64,000 bases of DNA, from NCBI GenBank assembly GCA_963746265.1, contig CAVVAM010000001.1:121006-185005 (forward strand). The letters run 5' to 3'. Shown here in pieces: positions 16,904 through 24,156 of the stretch. The position numbers were made by a program, and so were the translations under genes. Below the pieces are notes generated by a model. The model was not told the origin of the DNA and did not search any database. It saw only the letters and a program-made list of their open reading frames with translations. Source of the stretch: Ilumatobacter sp963746265 (GTDB lineage Bacteria; Actinomycetota; Acidimicrobiia; Acidimicrobiales; Ilumatobacteraceae). Numbering within the stretch: position 1 is the first letter of the stretch; the number at the start of each line of letters is the position of its first letter.

Positions 16904-18913
16904 ATGGCGTCGACAACGGAACCGGTCGAACGCGGCGGTCGACTCGGTTATCTTCCCGGTCTGGACGGCCTGCGCGCCGTGGCGGTGTCGGCGGTCTTCC
17001 TGTTCCACGCCGACGTCGTTCCGGGTGGTTTCCTCGGCGTCGACGTGTTCTTCGTCATCTCCGGCTTCCTCATCACGGCGCTCGCGATCGGTGAGATCGA
17101 GCGCACCGGGTCGCTGTCGCTGGGCAAGTTCTGGGGTCGGCGCGCCCGACGCCTGCTCCCCGCCCTGTACCTGCTCGTTGCCGCAGTCGTCGCGTGGGCG
17201 TTCATCGACGGCGTTCCCGACGGACTCGGTCGCGATGTCGTCGCCACCCTCGCCTACGTCGCCAACTGGGTCAGGGTCGGGGACGGATACGAGTACTTCG
17301 CCGCGTACGACCAGCCGTCGCTCCTCGAGCACACGTGGTCGCTCGCGGTCGAGGAGCAGTTCTACCTGTTCTGGCCCGTCCTGATCGTGCTCACGGTGGC
17401 GGCGACGCGGCGGACGTCGTGGTCGCCGAGGGTGACGATCGGGGCCGTCGCTGCGCTTGGCGCGGTGGCGTCGACTGGCTGGTCGTGGTCGCTGGCCGAA
17501 TCCGGCGCCCAGCTCAACCGCCTCTATTTCGGAACCGACACCCGGGCGGTCGGGCTCGCCGTCGGCTGCGTGGCCGGCTGCGTGCTCGCCGGTGGCGCCG
17601 ACACCGGCCGACGCAGGGTCGGTCCCGTGGCGACCGCTGCTGCCACCGCTGGCTTCGCCACGCTCACGATCATGGTGCTGACCGTCGACGGGTCAGAGGT
17701 GTGGCTCTACGGCCCGGGCTTCGCGGTGGCGGCCGCCGCGTCGCTGGCGCTCGTCAACGCCGCGTCGGGAACCGGCGTGGTCCAGCGGGTGCTGGCGGTC
17801 GAGCCGTTGGCGGCCATGGGCCGCGTCTCGTACGGCGTGTATCTCTGGCACTGGCCGGTGATCGTGGTGCTCGACTCGGAGCGCACCGGCTGGTCCGGAC
17901 TACCGCTCGGGATGTTGTGGGTGGTCGTCACCGCCGCCCTGGTCGCCCTGTCGTGGTACCTGATCGAACTCCGGGCGCCGCTGCCGACCATGTCGCGTCC
18001 GATGCTCGGCGCCGCCTACACCGCGATCGCGGTCTGTCTTGCGATGGTGGCGATCGGCGTCACGACCGTCGATCGAGCCGATGAGCCGGTCGTGGCCGCG
18101 GCCCTTCCGACCGCTCCTGCGGGACCGCCGACCGACCCCGAGCCGGCGACCGGCCTCAACCCGCCCGACGCCCCGGTCGAGCCCACGACGACCGGGGCCT
18201 CCGTTCCGACCGGCGGTACGACAGCCGTGTCCGACGTTCCCCCGGTGGATGGGCGTCGCGCCGTGCCCGACGAGCGGCCACTCAAGATGTTGGTCCTCGG
18301 CGACTCGATCGCGGAGTCCCTCAAGGAACCCGAACCCCTGAACGTGGGAGGCATCTCGGTCGAGGTCGTCAACCGCAGCATCATCGCCTGCCCGGTCACG
18401 TGGGAGGGGCGGTGGGCGTTCGACGACGGCCGGTTGATCGGTGACCCGCCGGAGTGCGACGGTGACGATCGGTTCGCGGGTGACGTGGCAGATGCCGACC
18501 CCGACGTGATCCTGCTGATGTTCGGCTGGCCCGGCACCATCGCCGGTCGTGAACTCGACGACGGCACGATCGTCGCTCCGTGCGAACCCGGATTCGACGA
18601 ACAGTTCGCCACCGAGCTCGGCCGGCTGGTCGAACGGTTCGAGGTCCGCTCCGCAGTGGTCGTGGCCACGGTCGCGCCGCCGACGGAGTACCGCAACGAC
18701 GCCCAGTCCGATCGGCCGGGCTGTCTGAACCGGGTGATCCGCGACGGCGGCTTCGACGTGTTCGACTTCGGCGAGTGGCTCTGCCCCGACGCCGACTGCA
18801 CGAGCGCGCTCCCGCTGATGCGTGACACCGTGCACTTCGCCGACTCGCCCGACGTCCGGGCATTCGTCTGGCCGATCATCGTCGAGCAGGTGCTCGATGC
18901 GGGAGGCTACTGA
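16904..18913 (+). CDS. Acyltransferase-3 (OafA/YrhL type) with C-terminal SGNH domain
   Basis: 669 aa. The N-terminal half is an integral-membrane acyltransferase-3 domain with the signature LPGLDGLRAVAV and FFVISGFLI and about ten helices; VEEQFYLFWP is also typical. After a Pro/Thr-rich linker (residues 395-450) comes a periplasmic SGNH hydrolase-like domain with LGDSIAESL. Such proteins O-acetylate or otherwise acylate cell-surface glycans: the membrane part moves the acyl group and the SGNH part transfers it. Likely co-transcribed with the cupin gene before it. Confidence 0.88.
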   Translation: MASTTEPVERGGRLGYLPGLDGLRAVAVSAVFLFHADVVPGGFLGVDVFFVISGFLITALAIGEIERTGSLSLGKFWGRRARRLLPALYLLVAAVVAWAFIDGVPDGLGRDVVATLAYVANWVRVGDGYEYFAAYDQPSLLEHTWSLAVEEQFYLFWPVLIVLTVAATRRTSWSPRVTIGAVAALGAVASTGWSWSLAESGAQLNRLYFGTDTRAVGLAVGCVAGCVLAGGADTGRRRVGPVATAAATAGFATLTIMVLTVDGSEVWLYGPGFAVAAAASLALVNAASGTGVVQRVLAVEPLAAMGRVSYGVYLWHWPVIVVLDSERTGWSGLPLGMLWVVVTAALVALSWYLIELRAPLPTMSRPMLGAAYTAIAVCLAMVAIGVTTVDRADEPVVAAALPTAPAGPPTDPEPATGLNPPDAPVEPTTTGASVPTGGTTAVSDVPPVDGRRAVPDERPLKMLVLGDSIAESLKEPEPLNVGGISVEVVNRSIIACPVTWEGRWAFDDGRLIGDPPECDGDDRFAGDVADADPDVILLMFGWPGTIAGRELDDGTIVAPCEPGFDEQFATELGRLVERFEVRSAVVVATVAPPTEYRNDAQSDRPGCLNRVIRDGGFDVFDFGEWLCPDADCTSALPLMRDTVHFADSPDVRAFVWPIIVEQVLDAGGY

Positions 18914-18929
18914 TGCGGGGGACGACGAC

Positions 18930-19961
18930 GTGTCGCTGATCGAGGGCGTCAGCCGTCACCGGCTCGTCGAGTACGCGACACCGCTGGTCGGCGACGACGA
19001 CGAGGGCGATCTGGCCCGTTCGGTGATCGAGACATGTCGTCGGATCGAGGCCGACCTGACCGCCGAGGTGGCCGAGCTGCAACGCCTGCTCGAAGACGCC
19101 GGCATTCGGATCGATGGTGTCGAGCCCCTCGATGGATGCCAGAACCACACGATCACGTTCCTCGTTCCCGACGCCGAAACCGGCGAAGCCGCAGTCGACG
19201 CGCTCCGTGCGATCGGCTTCGAACCGTGGGAACGATGGTCGGCCGGTGCGCTCGAGTCGTTCCGGAGATCGGCCGACCAGATCACCGCAGCCCGGACCGA
19301 CCGTGTGACCACCGTGGTCCGCTTTCGGTGGCGACGCCGGCGCGCTCGCAGCCGGCTCGACCGCGCGATCACCCCGACGTCCGGCGACTGGCATCTCGTT
19401 CGACTCCCGGCCTGGGCCTGGTGGGGATACCCGCTCGTGCGAGTGGTCCGGCTGACAGCCGAGCGGCTCGGTCTGCGACCGAAACATCGTGCGAGTCTCG
19501 GACCGTTCCTCTCGACCCCGAACTCGCTGCTCGAGCCACTGTTCGATCACGTCGGGATCACGGTCGACGACGTCGTCGTCGATCTCGGAGCCGGTGACGG
19601 CCGGGTCGTTGCCGCAGCCGCAGCCATCCACGGCTGCCGTGCGATCGGAGTGGAACACGACCCCGACCTCGTCGCAGCCGGCCGTCGCCGGATCGCCGCC
19701 GCGGGGTGCGAGGAGCGGGCCGAGATGGTGCTCGCCGATGCGCGGACCGCGGAGTTGGCATCGGCCACCGTGGTCATCGTGTTCCTGCCGATCGACGTGG
19801 TCGCCGACCTGTTCGACGACCTGGTCGCCCGCCTGTCGCCGGGCACTCGCGTGCTCGTCCACGAGCAGAGCCGGCTCCCGAGCCCGCTGCGTCCGGACTC
19901 GTCGACGCTGATCGTGGGCCACGACGCAGTGACGGTGGCTCACGTCTGGAAGGTCACCTGA
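18930..19961 (+). CDS. Class I SAM-dependent methyltransferase
   Basis: 343 aa from the GTG at 18930, 16 bases after the acyltransferase stop; an in-frame ATG at 18897 would overlap that gene. The N-terminal 165 residues show no recognised domain (acidic helices, then a basic RWRRRRARSRL stretch). A hydrophobic LPAWAWWGYPLVRVVRL follows, which may touch the membrane. The C-terminal Rossmann fold has DVVVDLGAGDGRVVAAAA, the SAM-binding motif I, and the acidic ribose contact in AIGVEHDPDLV. The methyl acceptor is unknown. Confidence 0.75.
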   Translation: MSLIEGVSRHRLVEYATPLVGDDDEGDLARSVIETCRRIEADLTAEVAELQRLLEDAGIRIDGVEPLDGCQNHTITFLVPDAETGEAAVDALRAIGFEPWERWSAGALESFRRSADQITAARTDRVTTVVRFRWRRRRARSRLDRAITPTSGDWHLVRLPAWAWWGYPLVRVVRLTAERLGLRPKHRASLGPFLSTPNSLLEPLFDHVGITVDDVVVDLGAGDGRVVAAAAAIHGCRAIGVEHDPDLVAAGRRRIAAAGCEERAEMVLADARTAELASATVVIVFLPIDVVADLFDDLVARLSPGTRVLVHEQSRLPSPLRPDSSTLIVGHDAVTVAHVWKVT

Positions 19962-19999
19962 CGGTTCGTGATCGGCGTCGGCCGGCGGCGACGGCGGGC

Positions 20000-21205
20000 T
20001 CAGTGCCCGACGCCGAGCAGGCGGGCGATGATGTTGCGCTGGATGTCGGACGTGCCCGAGTACACCAGCCCGCCGATCGCATCCCGCAGGTCGCGCTCGA
20101 CCTCGAACTCGGACACGTAGCCGGTCGCTCCGTGGATAGAGACGGCCGACATGGCAGTCGCGATGCCGGCGTCACAGCCGACCAGCTTGGCGAGCGCCGC
20201 GGTCGCGGGCACCTCGACGCCGGTGACGGCCGCCAACGCAGCTCGATACAGGATCATGCGAGCGGTCTCGTGCTGCTGTTTCATGTCGACGATGCGGTGG
20301 GAGATCGCCTGGTACCGGCCGATCGGCTGCCCGCCCTGCTCGCGCGACCGGGCGTACCGGATCGCCCCCTCCAGCTGGCGCTGCATCGCGCCGACCTGGG
20401 TGGCGAACACGAAGGCCCGTTCGAATTGCACGACCGAGTTGAAGATGCTCGCGCCCGCCCCCTCCCGGCCGAGGAGCGACGACGACGGGACGACGACGTC
20501 GGAGAATCGAAGGTCGCCGAACGGTGTCGTTCGCATCCCCATCTTGTCGCGGTTCCCGACCCGCTCGACCCCGGGCAGGTCGGTCGGCACGATGAATGCG
20601 CTGAGGCCCCAGGCTCCGGCGTCTCGATCCGTGGACGCGAACACGATGACCATGTCGCATCGTGAGGCGAACGTGATGTACGCCTTGTGACCGTTGACGA
20701 CGTACGTGCCGTCCGGCTGCCTCACCGCCGTGGCCGAGATCGCGTAGGCGTCGGAGCCGATCTCCGGTTCCGTCATGGCGAAGGCGCCGAGCTTCGCCCC
20801 GCTCAGCATCGGCTCCAGCCAGTCGGCGCACTGGGCGTCGGTACCGAACTTGACCAGTGCATCCTGCGTGCTGAGCATCTGGCTGCCGATCGCATAGCTC
20901 AGGCCGTTGTCACGTGACCCGTGACCGAGCCCCTCGAGCGTCAACAGCGCGGTCGCCAGGTCGGAGTACGTGCCGCCTCGGTCGGTCGGCACCGTGACAC
21001 GGAAGATCCCCCGCTCGGCGCACTGCTGCCAGTCGTCGGCGGCGAACGCGGAGGCGTGGTCGGCGGCGACGCGGTCGTGCTGTGCGAGATGCGCCCTCGC
21101 CCACTCCGACGTCGCCCGCTTCACCGGATGGTCGGCATCGGCCATCGCCCGGGCGAGGCTCAGCAGCTCACGATCGACGACGTGGTCATCCATGCGGTCG
21201 CTCAC
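20000..21205 (-). CDS. Acyl-CoA dehydrogenase-like flavoprotein of the peptide locus
   Basis: 401 aa from the GTG at 21205, which overlaps the stop of the dioxygenase gene (GTGA); an ATG four codons later is possible. Typical features are AFAMTEPEIGSD (flavin contact), GHKAYITFASRCD and the C-terminal YSGTSDIQRNIIARLLG. The usual catalytic Glu before GTS is Ser here, while an FER Glu at residue 262 sits where isovaleryl-CoA dehydrogenase and prolyl-carrier-protein oxidases have their base. Together with a free A domain and carrier next door, this suggests oxidation of an aminoacyl thioester rather than of fatty acyl-CoA. The enzyme family is certain; the substrate is inferred. Confidence 0.82.
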   Translation of the reverse strand: MSDRMDDHVVDRELLSLARAMADADHPVKRATSEWARAHLAQHDRVAADHASAFAADDWQQCAERGIFRVTVPTDRGGTYSDLATALLTLEGLGHGSRDNGLSYAIGSQMLSTQDALVKFGTDAQCADWLEPMLSGAKLGAFAMTEPEIGSDAYAISATAVRQPDGTYVVNGHKAYITFASRCDMVIVFASTDRDAGAWGLSAFIVPTDLPGVERVGNRDKMGMRTTPFGDLRFSDVVVPSSSLLGREGAGASIFNSVVQFERAFVFATQVGAMQRQLEGAIRYARSREQGGQPIGRYQAISHRIVDMKQQHETARMILYRAALAAVTGVEVPATAALAKLVGCDAGIATAMSAVSIHGATGYVSEFEVERDLRDAIGGLVYSGTSDIQRNIIARLLGVGH

Positions 21206-22194
21206 GCCGAAGTACCCCGCAGCCGCAGCCGACCATGTTCGTCGACGTCCTTCCACTCGTCCTGGAAGTCCTCGTTGTTCCACTGACCGAGCCCGGGGTA
21301 GAAGACCCGGCGACCGCCGTGGCCCTCGAAGTTCCGACCGTTCCAGCGCGGGTCGGCCGGCTCGTCGACGCGCTGGTAGCGGCTGTCGGACGACAGGCGG
21401 CAGCGGCCGACGGGCGAGGCGTTGTCGATCGCCCCGTGGAGCATGTGCATCCCGAAGAGCAGGACGTCACCCGGTCGGAAGTCGGTCGTCAACCAACGGT
21501 CGCCGTACTCGTCCTGGACCGCGACGGGGTCGTCGTCCAGCCAGGTCAATCCGTCGCGGTCGGCGTCGGCCTGGAGATACCCCTCGTGGAGGCGGTCGGA
21601 GCGATGGCTGTTCTCGAGCAGGATCAGCGCACCTTCGTGGCGATCGATCCGGCCCAGCGGGATCCAACTCGAGAAGATCCGGCTGGTGCCACGGTTCATG
21701 TACGGCCCGTCGCAATGGAAGCCGCACCCTTCGCCCGGCCGGACGAACCGTGGCCAGCGCATGTCGAAGCTGCGCACCTCACCGCCGAGGAGCGCACGAT
21801 GGACGGCGAGCAGCTCGGGTGCGTCGGTGACCGACAGGTAGTGGGCACCGCTGCGTACGCTCTCGGAGAACGCCCGCAGATTGGCCGACCGCACACCTGC
21901 GCCGTCGCCGGCGATCGCGTCGTCGATCGGGCAGCGGTCGTCGATCTCGCCGAGGATCGCATACTTCTGCAGGACCTCGTGACGAGCCGCCAGGACGATC
22001 GCAGGTTCGATCAGCTCGCGCAGGAACAGGTGACCGAGTTCTGCCATCGCCTCGCGGAGACCGCGGTCGTCACCGAGCAGGTGGTTCATCGGTTCGAGCT
22101 CACCGAAGTGATCGATGCCGGTGTCGAGAGGGTGTCCGTTGGCGGTCAGCTGCATGGCTCGTGGGATGGTCGACGAGATCGGTGCATGCCGCAT
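21202..22194 (-). CDS. Phytanoyl-CoA dioxygenase (PhyH) family Fe(II)/2OG oxygenase
   Basis: 330 aa from the ATG at 22194, preferred because GGAGGT stands nine bases upstream. Iron ligands are in CGFHCDGPYMNRG (HxD), with the distal His in FGMHMLHGAIDN; the Arg binding 2-oxoglutarate is likely in CRLSSDSRYQ. The PhyH family hydroxylates, and some members halogenate or epoxidise, free or carrier-bound amino acids and lipids. It is coupled to the flavoprotein by GTGA and divergent from the NRPS genes, so a tailoring role in the peptide pathway is likely but not shown. Confidence 0.82.
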   Translation of the reverse strand: MRHAPISSTIPRAMQLTANGHPLDTGIDHFGELEPMNHLLGDDRGLREAMAELGHLFLRELIEPAIVLAARHEVLQKYAILGEIDDRCPIDDAIAGDGAGVRSANLRAFSESVRSGAHYLSVTDAPELLAVHRALLGGEVRSFDMRWPRFVRPGEGCGFHCDGPYMNRGTSRIFSSWIPLGRIDRHEGALILLENSHRSDRLHEGYLQADADRDGLTWLDDDPVAVQDEYGDRWLTTDFRPGDVLLFGMHMLHGAIDNASPVGRCRLSSDSRYQRVDEPADPRWNGRNFEGHGGRRVFYPGLGQWNNEDFQDEWKDVDEHGRLRLRGTSA

Positions 22195-22241
22195 ACGTTG
22201 TCGACCTCCGCTCCGTAACGCAACTCGTGTACAAAGATCGG
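22195..22241. promoter_or_regulatory. 47-bp divergent start region of the peptide locus
   Basis: Only 47 bp separate the PhyH start from the probable GTG of the adenylation gene. The Shine-Dalgarno of PhyH lies inside it. The promoter of the A domain/carrier/NRPS operon must therefore overlap the 5' end of PhyH, or the A-domain gene starts later. No -10 or -35 hexamer is convincing. Confidence 0.35.
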
Positions 22242-23822
22242 GTGGCCGACGTGCACCTCCTCACCGACCTCGTCGACCGAGCGCGCCTCGAGGCCGCCTC
22301 GGTGGACGGTGCGGCGCAGGCGCTCACCGACGGCTCGACGTCGCTGAACTGGTACGAGTACACCGACCGCGTCGCGCGGGTTGCGGCGGTGCTGCTCGAC
22401 CACGGGGTGCGGCCCGGCGATCGGGTCGCGGTGCGCCTGACGAAATCGTGTGACTCGTTCGTCTCGGTTCACGCTGCGATTCGTGCGGGCGCGATCATGG
22501 TGCCCCTCGATCCACTCGCACCGCCGTCGTTCGCGGCCGCCGTCATCGCCGATGCGGGTGCAGAGGTGCTGATCACCGACCGTCGCACCGCTGCGATCGC
22601 GGCCGACCTCCCCGGGGTCCGCTCCGTGATCATGCCCGGCGTGAACGAGTTCTCGCCGCCCGAGGGGGTCGATGGGGTGGCCTTCGTCGACGAGCCCGGG
22701 ATCGACGCCGCCGAGCCGGGCGATCCGGTCGACGCCGAACCCGCCGACCCGGCGTACATCATCTACACCTCGGGGTCGACGGGCGCGCCGAAGGGCATCG
22801 TCCACTCGCACGCGAGTGCCCTCGCCTACGCCCGCGCCGCCGTGGTCGAGTACGGACTGGGGCCCGACGACCGCCTGGCGAACATCGCGCCACTGCACTT
22901 CGACCAGTCGACGTTCGAGCTGTACGCCGCCCCGCTCGCCGGAGCAGTGGTGCTCGCAGTGCCCGACCCGGTGCTGCGCTTCCCGGCAAGCGTCAGCGAA
23001 CTGATCGCCCGCGAGGGGATCACCGTGTGGTACTCCGTTCCGTATCTGCTCGAGCAGCTCTCGGTCCGCGGCGCCCTCGACGAGCGCGACCTCACAGCGC
23101 TGCGCTGGGTGCTCTACGGCGGTGAATCGTTCCCACCGTCGGCGCTGGCCACACTGATGCGCCAGCTGCCGCACGCGGCATTCTCCAACGTGTACGGGCC
23201 GGCCGAGGTCAACCAGTGCACCGCCTACCGCCTACCGCGGCCACCCGACGGCCCGGTGCCCATCGGGCGCGCCTGGCGGGCCGCCGAGATCCGGCTGGTC
23301 GACCCCGACGACCGCACCGTCGACGTCGGTCCGGGCGGCGTCGGGATCATCGCCGTGTCGTCGCCGACGATGATGAGCGGCTACTGGAACCGTCCCGACC
23401 TGACCGAGGCGGCGACGTACGTCGACGGCGACGGCACCCGGTGGTACCTGACCGGTGACCTCGGCCGTTCCGACGACGACGGAGTGTTCGAGTTCCTCGG
23501 CCGGGTCGACCACCAGGTCAAGGTTCGCGGCCACCGCATCGAACTCGAAGCGATCGATGTGCTGCTGCGCGAGGCAGCCGGAGTCTCGGCTGCAACCGTC
23601 GTCGTCGACCGGCCGGCGACCGGGGACGACCGGCTCGTCGCGCTGGTCGTGTCCGACGAGGCGCAACCGGTCTCGACCGCCGCCGTCGACGGACTGCTCC
23701 GTTCGCGACTACCTCGGTACGCTGTTCCCGCCGAGGTCCGGGTCGTCGGTTCGCTGCCCCGGACCGCCACCGGCAAGATCGACCGCAACGCGGCGCGTGC
23801 GCTGTTGGAGCTGCCCGATTGA
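22242..23822 (+). CDS. Stand-alone NRPS adenylation protein
   Basis: 526 aa from GTG 22242. Adenylation motifs are in order: A3 YIIYTSGSTGAPKG, A5 NVYGPAEVNQC, A7 YLTGDLGRSDDD, A8 GRVDHQVKVRGHRIELE, A10 PRTATGKIDRNAARA. It activates an amino acid as an adenylate and loads it on a carrier protein, presumably the 89-aa carrier encoded next. Specificity positions read by alignment to GrsA are D, Q, F, Y, L, G, V, Q, C, K. This shares D, Y, L, C and K with the remembered code of prolyl-loading PltF, but is not a clear match. No carrier or condensation domain is attached, as in loading enzymes of pyrrole-type starters. Confidence 0.88.
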   Translation: MADVHLLTDLVDRARLEAASVDGAAQALTDGSTSLNWYEYTDRVARVAAVLLDHGVRPGDRVAVRLTKSCDSFVSVHAAIRAGAIMVPLDPLAPPSFAAAVIADAGAEVLITDRRTAAIAADLPGVRSVIMPGVNEFSPPEGVDGVAFVDEPGIDAAEPGDPVDAEPADPAYIIYTSGSTGAPKGIVHSHASALAYARAAVVEYGLGPDDRLANIAPLHFDQSTFELYAAPLAGAVVLAVPDPVLRFPASVSELIAREGITVWYSVPYLLEQLSVRGALDERDLTALRWVLYGGESFPPSALATLMRQLPHAAFSNVYGPAEVNQCTAYRLPRPPDGPVPIGRAWRAAEIRLVDPDDRTVDVGPGGVGIIAVSSPTMMSGYWNRPDLTEAATYVDGDGTRWYLTGDLGRSDDDGVFEFLGRVDHQVKVRGHRIELEAIDVLLREAAGVSAATVVVDRPATGDDRLVALVVSDEAQPVSTAAVDGLLRSRLPRYAVPAEVRVVGSLPRTATGKIDRNAARALLELPD

Positions 23823-23886
23823 CACGATTTCCCACCGGTCGACGAGTCGTTCAGACTGGTCGACGAACTGAGCAGAGGTCCCCCAC

Positions 23887-24156
23887 GTGAGTACCCCCGA
23901 GCAACCCCCGCCCCGCATCGACGACGCGATCACCGACCGCTTGCTCACGCTGATCAGCGACGAGGTGGCAACGGGCGACGAGCCCATCGAACCGTCGACC
24001 GATCTGCTGCTCACCGGCCTGGTCGACTCGCTCGGTGTCGTCGTGATCGTCGACTGGCTCGAAGCCGAGCTCGGTATCGAGATCGATCCCGGCGACGTGA
24101 TCCTCGAGCACTTCCAGACGGTGGACGCGATGTTGGCCTACCTGCGAGCACGATGA
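23887..24156 (+). CDS. Stand-alone peptidyl/acyl carrier protein
   Basis: 89 aa from a GTG start. The phosphopantetheine attachment Ser is in GLVDSLGVVV, and the rest (EAELGIEIDPGDVILEHFQT) matches free carriers that work with separate A domains, such as PltL/RedO or D-alanyl carriers. It holds the aminoacyl thioester made by the preceding adenylation protein while it is oxidised or passed to the synthetase. Its TGA overlaps the ATG of the NRPS gene, so the two are translationally coupled. Confidence 0.88.
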   Translation: MSTPEQPPPRIDDAITDRLLTLISDEVATGDEPIEPSTDLLLTGLVDSLGVVVIVDWLEAELGIEIDPGDVILEHFQTVDAMLAYLRAR

